Source: Candidatus Pelagibacter sp. (GTDB lineage Bacteria > Pseudomonadota > Alphaproteobacteria > Pelagibacterales > Pelagibacteraceae). From it: a stretch of 5,340 nt of DNA. Location of the stretch: contig JAOIST010000022.1 in the NCBI GenBank assembly GCA_028222435.1, forward strand, positions 1 through 5,340, given 5' to 3'. Both the position numbers and the translations under genes were made by a program. Of the stretch, positions 1 through 5,340 are shown one piece after another; within the stretch, counting starts at the first letter, position 1; each line of letters starts with the position of its first letter. Under the pieces are notes generated by a model. It saw only the letters and a list, made by a program, of their open reading frames with translations, did no database searches and was not told the origin of the DNA.

Positions 1-921
1 TTCGTGCCCAGTCTTATGATTAAACTTTTGCCTTTTATTCTATTTATTTCGAGTATTTGGTTTATGGTTAAAATTAGAAATAATAAGGAATTATTAACAC
101 TTAAAATTTACGGTTATTCAAATATAAAAATATTTTTTATTTTAGCTTTTACTTCATTTTTATTTGGATGGTTAATTTTGTTTTTTATAAATCCCGTAAC
201 TTCATCTTTGGTTAAGTATTATGAAAAAACAAAATCAAGCTATGCTAAGGATATAGATCATCTTGTGACTGTAAATAAAAATGGATTATGGATTAAAGAA
301 ACCCTAGATGATAGAGAAAGATTTGTTACCTCTAATAATCCTAAGATGTTTATAATTGAAAATGTTGAAATCTTTGAATTAGATGAAAATTTTAATTTAA
401 AAAGAAAAATTTTATCTAAATCTGCTAACATTAAGACTTATAACTGGATTTTAAAAGACGTCGAGATTTATAAATCAGAAGAAGGTCTTGTTAAAAAAGA
501 AATGCTAGAAATTTATGAAATAAAATCAAATTATAATTATGATAGCATAGTTTCATTATTTAATAATTCTGACACATTTTCATTTCTAGAGATTTTGACT
601 AATTTAAATAACTTGATTACTAGAGGATACAATAAACAATTTTTAAACCAAACTTTACATTCCATGATGACTTTACCTTTTTACTTATTTTTAATGACAG
701 CTTTAGCATCTATCTTAGCAATGCACACAATGAAACGGTCTGAAAATTATAAATTTATCATAATTGGTTTAATTCTAACTGTTTTGATCTATTATTTTAA
801 GGATTTATCTTTTGCGCTTGGAAAAACAGACAGAATACCTTTAACTTTATCAATATGGACACCAGTAATTGCTTTAAGTTTATTTGCTTTTATCGGAGTA
901 ATTCAAATAAATGAAAAATAA
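1..921 (+). CDS. lptG: LPS export ABC transporter permease LptG (5' partial)
   Basis: This is an inner-membrane permease of the LptF/LptG (YjgP/YjgQ) family. In the LptB2FG complex it extracts LPS from the inner membrane and passes it to the periplasmic Lpt bridge. The frame is open to the window edge, and 306 residues are visible against about 360 for the family, so roughly 55 residues including TM1 lie upstream. Counting from base 1, membrane segments fall near residues 6-24, 43-64, 222-243, 250-267 and 281-301. The periplasmic beta-jellyroll domain lies between the second and third. Family-like stretches are NKELLTLKIYGYS (28-40, matching the NSEL..raaGvS cytoplasmic helix that contacts LptB), NGLWIKE, the NWILKDVEIY strand and LPFYLFLMTALAS in the C-terminal membrane half. 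LptF and LptG are paralogues. I choose LptG because it directly precedes lptD, the usual alphaproteobacterial order being lptF-lptG-lptD. The stop codon lies inside lptD (11-base overlap). Confidence 0.9.
   Translation, partial: FVPSLMIKLLPFILFISSIWFMVKIRNNKELLTLKIYGYSNIKIFFILAFTSFLFGWLILFFINPVTSSLVKYYEKTKSSYAKDIDHLVTVNKNGLWIKETLDDRERFVTSNNPKMFIIENVEIFELDENFNLKRKILSKSANIKTYNWILKDVEIYKSEEGLVKKEMLEIYEIKSNYNYDSIVSLFNNSDTFSFLEILTNLNNLITRGYNKQFLNQTLHSMMTLPFYLFLMTALASILAMHTMKRSENYKFIIIGLILTVLIYYFKDLSFALGKTDRIPLTLSIWTPVIALSLFAFIGVIQINEK
895..898 (+). promoter_or_regulatory. Possible Shine-Dalgarno GGAG for lptD
   Basis: GGAG lies inside the last codons of lptG, 12 bases before the lptD ATG at 911. 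The spacing is somewhat long, but this is the only purine-rich SD-like match close to that start. It supports the ATG at 911, which is also the only start that keeps the signal peptide. By contrast, pdxA and rsmA have no clear SD, and surA has only AGG three bases before its ATG. Confidence 0.4.
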
Positions 922-3307
922 TTTTTTTATAATTTTTTTTTCAATATTTTTTTTTAGCGAGATATTTGCTGAAAATATGACAATAGAAGCTAAAAATATT
1001 TCTTTTGATAAAAATACAAATACAACTATTTTTGAAAAAAATGTTATCGTAAAAACAACAAATAAAATAATTAAAAGTGAATTTGCTAAATATTATAAAA
1101 ATGATGGATTTTTAATTGTTAAAGAAAATATATCTATTTTAGATAATCACAAAAATACAATTGAAGCTGAGTATGCTGAATATTTTGAAGAAAAAAAAAT
1201 TTTAAAAACTAAGGGTAAAACTAAAATTACTACTAATGAAAAGTATGTTTTAGATGGTAAAGATATAACATTAGACAATCAAAAAAAAATTATATTTTCT
1301 AAAGAGGATTCATTTTTAATAGACGAAGATCAAAATAAAATTTTCTTAAACAATTTTGAGTATTTTTTTGAAAAAAGATTGTTTAAATCAATTGGTTTTA
1401 TAAAGATAGAAGACAAGAATGAAAATTTATATGAATTTTCTCAAATCTATATTGATACCAAAAAAAATGAAATTTTAGGAACTGATGCCAAAACTTTTTT
1501 AAATCAAAAAGAATTTAAAGTAGACTCAAGAAATAAACCTAGAATATTTTCAAATACAATGAATTTAAAAGATGGCAAGAGTAGTTTTACAAAAAATATT
1601 TTTACATTATGTGGCTATAGAGAAGGGGATAAATGTCCACCTTGGACTATTCAGTCAAAAAAAATGCTACATGATAATGTAAAAAAAACAATTTTTTATG
1701 AACATGCTTTAATAAAAGTCTATAGTATTCCAATTTTTTATATTCCAAGATTATCACATCCAGACCCTACTGTTGAAAGAAGATCTGGCTTTTTGCCACC
1801 AACTTTATATAACTCAAATAATTTAGGTAGCGGAATTTCTGTTCCATATTTTTTTGATCTTGGCAAAGATAAAAACTTGACATTTACAAATAGAATTTAT
1901 GCTTCTGAAAATCCATTATTTATAGGTGAATATCATCAAGCATTAAAAGACTCAGATTTATTGGCTGATTTTGGATTTACAGAAGGATACAAAAATACAA
2001 GCTCCTCAAAAAAAGGTGGTGAAAAATCTCACTTCTTTGCAAAATTTGTAAAAAATTTTAAGAACAATAATGATAGCGAAAGAACTTTAAATATTAATTT
2101 ACAAGATGTCTCTCAAGATAAATATCTAAAATTATATAAAATTGACTCTAACCTTGTTGATTATAATTCTGAAACACTTGAAAATTCATTTGATTTTTTG
2201 CATCAAGAAGAAAATTTATCTTTAAGTTTAAAAGCAAGTGTTTTTGAAACTTTAAGCGACAATTATGAAGATAAGTATGAATTTATTTTACCTGAAGTTA
2301 CGCTAGATAAAAATTTTTTAATTGAAAATTTTGGAAACCTCTCTTTACAAACTAATTATAAAGTCCATAATTATGATACAAACAAATTAACTAATTTCTT
2401 AGTGAATGATTTTAATTGGGAATCTAATGGAATTTTCTCAAAGTCTGGCATTAACTCAAAAATTTTAGGTAATGTAAAAAATATCAATTATGACAGTAAA
2501 AATATAGATATTTACAAAGAAAATCCAACAAGTGAACTTTTTGGATCACTCGGTTTTCTCTCAGAAATCAATTTCACAAAATTTAATAACAATTCAATAC
2601 ATTATCTAAAACCTAAATTTTTTACACGTTTTGCGCCTGGTAGTATGAGAAAAGAAACGGAAGATAGTAGACTTAATGTTGATAATGCTTTTGCTTTAAA
2701 TAGAGTATCAAACATAAATAATTATGAAACAGGATTAAGCGGAACTTTAGGGTTAGATTACGAGATTAAGAATAAAAATGGTAGAAATTTTGATTTTTCT
2801 TTAGCCCAGATAATAAATGAAAAAGCCAATAATCACATGCCAGATAAAAGTAGTTTAAATGAAAAAGTTTCTGATTTAGTTGGATCAACAAATTATAGCT
2901 TAAATGATAATTTTAAATTTAGTTATGATTTTGGTGTTGATCAAAATTATCAAGATTTGAATTTCAGTGAATTAGGATTAAATTATAATTTAGGACTTCT
3001 AAATATTAATTTTGACTATTTAAGAGAAAAAAAACACATGGGAAATCAAGATTATTTTAAAACAGAATTAAATATCAAAAATAGAAACAAAGGTGAGTTT
3101 ACATTTGAGACAAAAAGAAATTTAATTACAGAATCCTCTGAATTTTATAACTTGAGCTATGAATATATAAATGATTGTTTAAGAGCTGGACTAGTTTATC
3201 GAAGAGAATTTTACAATGACTCTGAAATAGAACCTGAAGATTCGCTTATGTTTAAAATTACTCTGGTTCCTTTTGGCAATATAAATACTCCAAAATTAGG
3301 AAAATGA
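911..3307 (+). CDS. lptD: LPS-assembly outer membrane protein LptD (OstA/Imp)
   Basis: LptD is the outer-membrane beta-barrel that, with lipoprotein LptE, inserts LPS into the outer leaflet. The 798-residue length is normal for the family. Residues 1-20 form a Phe/Ile-rich Sec signal peptide, with probable cleavage after FA20. Residues ~21-230 are an OstA/LptA-like beta-jellyroll that receives LPS from the periplasmic bridge. The diagnostic junction to the barrel follows: FTLCGYREGDKCPPW (231-245), then IPRLSHPDPTVERRSGFLPP (278-297), matching the family's SHPDPTVKRKSGFL signature. From ~300 to 798 alternating beta-strand sequence forms the barrel, ending in DCLRAGLVYRR (755-765) and a terminal aromatic/hydrophobic strand (LMFKITLVPFG). 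Only three cysteines are present (234, 242, 756). E. coli has four; C234 and C756 match its C173 and the C724/C725 pair. The ATG at 911 is preferred because the next Met (residue 23) would remove the signal peptide. It overlaps lptG by 11 bases and surA by 4 (ATGA). LptE is not in the window. Confidence 0.96.
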   Translation: MKNNFFIIFFSIFFFSEIFAENMTIEAKNISFDKNTNTTIFEKNVIVKTTNKIIKSEFAKYYKNDGFLIVKENISILDNHKNTIEAEYAEYFEEKKILKTKGKTKITTNEKYVLDGKDITLDNQKKIIFSKEDSFLIDEDQNKIFLNNFEYFFEKRLFKSIGFIKIEDKNENLYEFSQIYIDTKKNEILGTDAKTFLNQKEFKVDSRNKPRIFSNTMNLKDGKSSFTKNIFTLCGYREGDKCPPWTIQSKKMLHDNVKKTIFYEHALIKVYSIPIFYIPRLSHPDPTVERRSGFLPPTLYNSNNLGSGISVPYFFDLGKDKNLTFTNRIYASENPLFIGEYHQALKDSDLLADFGFTEGYKNTSSSKKGGEKSHFFAKFVKNFKNNNDSERTLNINLQDVSQDKYLKLYKIDSNLVDYNSETLENSFDFLHQEENLSLSLKASVFETLSDNYEDKYEFILPEVTLDKNFLIENFGNLSLQTNYKVHNYDTNKLTNFLVNDFNWESNGIFSKSGINSKILGNVKNINYDSKNIDIYKENPTSELFGSLGFLSEINFTKFNNNSIHYLKPKFFTRFAPGSMRKETEDSRLNVDNAFALNRVSNINNYETGLSGTLGLDYEIKNKNGRNFDFSLAQIINEKANNHMPDKSSLNEKVSDLVGSTNYSLNDNFKFSYDFGVDQNYQDLNFSELGLNYNLGLLNINFDYLREKKHMGNQDYFKTELNIKNRNKGEFTFETKRNLITESSEFYNLSYEYINDCLRAGLVYRREFYNDSEIEPEDSLMFKITLVPFGNINTPKLGK

Positions 3308-4230
3308 AAAATAAAATTTCTATAATATTTTTTTTCTTAATTTTTTTTTTAAATGGAATTCTAAATGCAAAAATTGAAAATAAAATTATAGTAAAAGTTG
3401 GCAACGAAGTAATAACTAGTTTTGAAATAAAAAATAAAATATTAAGGACATTGATACTTAATAATTCAAATATTAATCAGGAAAATATTGATAAACTAAA
3501 AGAACAAGTTTTAGATAATTTAATAAACATAAAATTAAAAGAAAATGAATTAAAGAAAACCAATGTTGAAATTGATACAAATAGAATTAACGAATACTTG
3601 AGTAAAATATCTTCAAATGATATTGCGAAACTTAAAAATTTATTTATACAAAACAATGTAAGTTTTGAACTATTTATAGATGAGTTAAAAACTGAATTTA
3701 GATGGCAAAAATTTATATATCAAAAATATTCTAAAAAGATAGAGGTTAATGAAAATTCTTTAAATGATGAAATTGAAACACTGCTAAAAGATCAATTAGA
3801 AGTTAAGGAAGTAAATTTATCTGAAATACAATTATTAAATAACCAAAACATAAATAATAAAAAATTTATACAAAATATCTTTGATGAAATTAAACAAAAT
3901 GGTTTTGAAAATACTGCTTTGAAATTTAGTGTTTCAAGTTCTTCTTCTGAAAAAGGTAGTCTAGGGTGGATTAATATAAAAACTTTATCCAAAAGTATTT
4001 ATGATTTAGTTAGTAATATGAGCCCTGGAGATATAAGTGAGCCAATCATACAATCCAATAATATTTTATTAATAAAACTAAATAGAGAAAGGAAAGTCTC
4101 TAGGACTGATTTAGACAAAGATGAAATGAAAAAAAGATTGATAAAACAAAAAGAAAATGAACTTTTTAATCTTTATTCTATAAGTCATCTTTCAATTATA
4201 AAAAATAAATATTTTGTAGAATATAAATGA
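3304..4230 (+). CDS. surA: SurA-like periplasmic chaperone, single degenerate parvulin domain
   Basis: This is a periplasmic chaperone that keeps unfolded outer-membrane proteins soluble on the way to BAM. In E. coli LptD is one of the clients most dependent on SurA, which fits its place directly after lptD. Residues 1-22 are a Phe/Ile-rich signal peptide with likely cleavage after LNA22. Residues ~26-140 are the helical SurA N domain, starting with the typical KIIVKVGNEVITSFEI strand-turn-helix. Residues ~166-260 are one parvulin-type domain, with LKFSVSSSSSEKGSLGW (206-222) and MSPGDISEPI (239-248) as clear family motifs. Residues ~261-308 form the C-terminal helix and strand that complete the chaperone core. 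The 308-residue length with one parvulin domain is typical of alphaproteobacteria; E. coli has two domains in about 430 residues. The catalytic-type histidines of active parvulins appear absent: LSEIQLL stands where xxHIL(I/V) is usual and SNNILLIKL where GyHIIkv is usual. Isomerase activity is therefore doubtful. Both ends form ATGA overlaps. Confidence 0.88.
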   Translation: MKNKISIIFFFLIFFLNGILNAKIENKIIVKVGNEVITSFEIKNKILRTLILNNSNINQENIDKLKEQVLDNLINIKLKENELKKTNVEIDTNRINEYLSKISSNDIAKLKNLFIQNNVSFELFIDELKTEFRWQKFIYQKYSKKIEVNENSLNDEIETLLKDQLEVKEVNLSEIQLLNNQNINNKKFIQNIFDEIKQNGFENTALKFSVSSSSSEKGSLGWINIKTLSKSIYDLVSNMSPGDISEPIIQSNNILLIKLNRERKVSRTDLDKDEMKKRLIKQKENELFNLYSISHLSIIKNKYFVEYK

Positions 4231-5192
4231 ATAGAAAAATAGTTTTAGTAGGAGGCGATCCAAATAGTATTAATTCAGAGATTATTTATAAGTGTTGGAA
4301 AAAACTTCCAAACAAAATAAAAAAAAGAATTATTTTAATATCGAACTACAAATTATTGAAAGATCAGTTTAAAAAACTAAATTATAATATTAAGCTTTCT
4401 AATGAACAAAATTTATTTAAATTAAACAAGTCTAATGAATTGAAAATTTTAAACATTAAACTAGATTATAAAGATCCTTTCAAAGTGCCTTTAAAATCTG
4501 CGAAACCTTTTGTTTTAAAATCATTGGATTTAGCTCATAAATTAGCACTAAATAAACAAATTGCGGGCATCATTAATTGTCCAATTAACAAAAATTTGCT
4601 AGGAAATAAAAAAATTGGTGTGACCGAATATTTAGCAAATAAATGTTTAGTTAAAAAAAATTCAGAAGTTATGATCATTAGGAATAAAGAATTAATGATC
4701 TCGCCCATTACTACTCATTTGGATATTAGGTCTATTTGTAATAAAATTAATAAAAAACTAATAATTACTAAGATTAATGTTATCAATAGTTGGTTTAAAA
4801 AAACTTTTAAAAGACAACCAGTAATTGCTGTTCTAGGACTAAATCCACACAATGCAGAATTAAGAAAGAATTCTGAAGAAAAAAAAATAATTATACCTGC
4901 GATTAAGAATTTAAAAAAATCTGGATTCAAGCTAGATGGACCTCTATCCTCAGATACTATTTTTATAAATAATTATAAAAATTATGATTTAATAATTGGA
5001 ATGTACCATGATCAAATTTTAGGCCCTTTCAAAGCATTATATAAATTCGATGCAATAAACTTAACACTGGGATTAAAGTATATAAGAGTGTCACCGGATC
5101 ATGGAGTTGCTGTCGATAAAATCAAGAAAAAAACATCCAGCGCAGTAAGTTTAATAAAGTGTTTTGATTATATTGATAAGTTCAGTATATGA
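4227..5192 (+). CDS. pdxA: 4-hydroxythreonine-4-phosphate dehydrogenase PdxA
   Basis: PdxA is a cytoplasmic, metal-dependent NAD(P) dehydrogenase. It oxidises 4-phosphohydroxy-L-threonine; the product decarboxylates to the aminoacetone phosphate that PdxJ uses to make pyridoxine 5'-phosphate (DXP-dependent B6 route). The 321-residue length matches the family (~330). Metal ligands corresponding to E. coli H166, H211 and H266 are present as H164 (TTHLDIRS), H208 (LGLNPHNAE) and H261 (GMYHDQ). Substrate residues matching E. coli K274, N283 and R292 are K269, N278 and R287, in a well-conserved C-terminal stretch ending SPDHGVAVD (289-297). GPLSSDTIF (238-246) is also family-typical. Two deviations are visible: the N-terminal motif reads GDPNSINSEI (10-19) instead of GDPAGIGPEI, and the usual GHTE motif reads GVTE (131-134), losing a substrate-binding His. 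The fold and metal site look intact, so I regard the gene as functional. A related PdxA2-type substrate is a less likely alternative. There is no clear SD; translation probably couples to surA through ATGA. Confidence 0.93.
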   Translation: MNRKIVLVGGDPNSINSEIIYKCWKKLPNKIKKRIILISNYKLLKDQFKKLNYNIKLSNEQNLFKLNKSNELKILNIKLDYKDPFKVPLKSAKPFVLKSLDLAHKLALNKQIAGIINCPINKNLLGNKKIGVTEYLANKCLVKKNSEVMIIRNKELMISPITTHLDIRSICNKINKKLIITKINVINSWFKKTFKRQPVIAVLGLNPHNAELRKNSEEKKIIIPAIKNLKKSGFKLDGPLSSDTIFINNYKNYDLIIGMYHDQILGPFKALYKFDAINLTLGLKYIRVSPDHGVAVDKIKKKTSSAVSLIKCFDYIDKFSI

Positions 5193-5340
5193 AATATCTA
5201 AAAAAATCTCTTGGACAAAATTTTTTAATTGATAAAAATATAGTTAAAAAGATATTGGGTCTATCAAATCTTAATAATAAAAATATAATTGAAATTGGAC
5301 CAGGTAAAGGATCTCTTTCAGATGAAATACTAAAAAAAAA
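5189..5340 (+). CDS. rsmA: 16S rRNA dimethyladenosine transferase RsmA/KsgA (3' partial)
   Basis: RsmA (KsgA) uses S-adenosylmethionine to dimethylate two adjacent adenosines in the 3'-terminal hairpin of 16S rRNA (A1518 and A1519 in E. coli), a late step and checkpoint of small-subunit assembly. Only the first 50 codons are visible, out of the usual 260-290; the frame is open to the window end. Two signatures identify it. KKSLGQNFLID (residues 5-15) is the hallmark N-terminal motif of the family. IIEIGPGKGSLS (33-44) is SAM-binding motif I, with Lys at the position where Leu is common (EIGPGLGaLT). The start ATG forms an ATGA overlap with the pdxA stop and places the LGQNFL motif at the usual distance from the N-terminus. 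pdxA-rsmA adjacency is common in Proteobacteria. The stretch was too short to stand out by length; motifs and context carry the call. Confidence 0.93.
   Translation, partial: MKYLKKSLGQNFLIDKNIVKKILGLSNLNNKNIIEIGPGKGSLSDEILKK

Noticed and set aside
4..6. GTG at base 4 as the start of lptG
   Set aside because: The frame is open to base 1, and the protein from here would lack TM1 and about 55 residues of a conserved family. The gene is cut by the window edge; this GTG is most likely an internal Val codon.
922..955. T-rich stretch as an intrinsic terminator between lptG and lptD
   Set aside because: There is no GC-rich hairpin before the T-runs, and the stretch lies within the coding sequence of lptD.
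3792..3992. Minus-strand open frame of 66 codons inside surA
   Set aside because: It lies wholly antisense to a well-supported coding region, has no recognisable motif or SD, and such frames are expected by chance in this composition.
4715..4930. Minus-strand open frame of 71 codons inside pdxA, with membrane-like hydrophobic sequence
   Set aside because: It is antisense to conserved PdxA motifs, including the H208 region. Its hydrophobicity follows from reading Lys/Asn-rich AAA/AAT codons in reverse as Phe/Ile/Leu.
1..5340. Many TATAAT-like and TTGA-like matches as internal promoters
   Set aside because: At this A/T content such matches occur everywhere by chance. None sits in an intergenic gap, since there are no gaps, so none can be supported from sequence alone.
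1..5340. A hidden novel system, mobile element, CRISPR array or RNA gene
   Set aside because: The whole window is filled by five recognisable conserved genes in a known order. I saw no direct or inverted repeat series, tRNA-like fold or unexplained gap.

Overview
The window is a densely packed, all-plus-strand piece of a very AT-rich bacterial genome. It carries the conserved proteobacterial block lptG - lptD - surA - pdxA - rsmA. Strong A/T bias, proteins rich in Lys/Asn/Ile/Phe, no intergenic DNA and start/stop overlaps at every junction suggest a streamlined alphaproteobacterium, most likely of the SAR11 (Pelagibacterales) type. That lineage call is an inference from composition and gene order, not from a phylogenetic marker. 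The standard bacterial code fits: TGA ends three of the four genes whose stops are visible, and each time it lies in an ATGA overlap with the next start.

Layout: bases 1-921 are the 3' part of the LPS-export permease gene lptG, whose start lies upstream of the window. Bases 911-3307 are the complete gene for the outer-membrane LPS translocon LptD. Bases 3304-4230 encode a SurA-like periplasmic chaperone with one degenerate parvulin domain. Bases 4227-5192 encode PdxA of vitamin B6 synthesis. Bases 5189-5340 are the 5' end of rsmA (ksgA), the 16S rRNA dimethyladenosine methyltransferase, cut by the window end. No stretch lacks a gene, and I see no RNA gene, mobile element, CRISPR array, internal promoter or terminator.

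The first three genes form one functional unit. LptG belongs to the inner-membrane complex that extracts LPS, LptD inserts LPS into the outer leaflet, and SurA helps deliver and fold outer-membrane beta-barrels, LptD being a known major client in E. coli. pdxA and rsmA are unrelated housekeeping genes that accompany lptD-surA in many Proteobacteria. The overlaps imply one polycistronic transcript with translational coupling, transcribed from a promoter upstream of the window.

Nothing here looks like a new system. The points worth a second look are local: loss of the parvulin catalytic histidines in SurA, a replaced substrate-binding histidine and altered N-terminal motif in PdxA, a reduced cysteine set in LptD, and long T-runs in the signal-peptide codons of lptD and surA.
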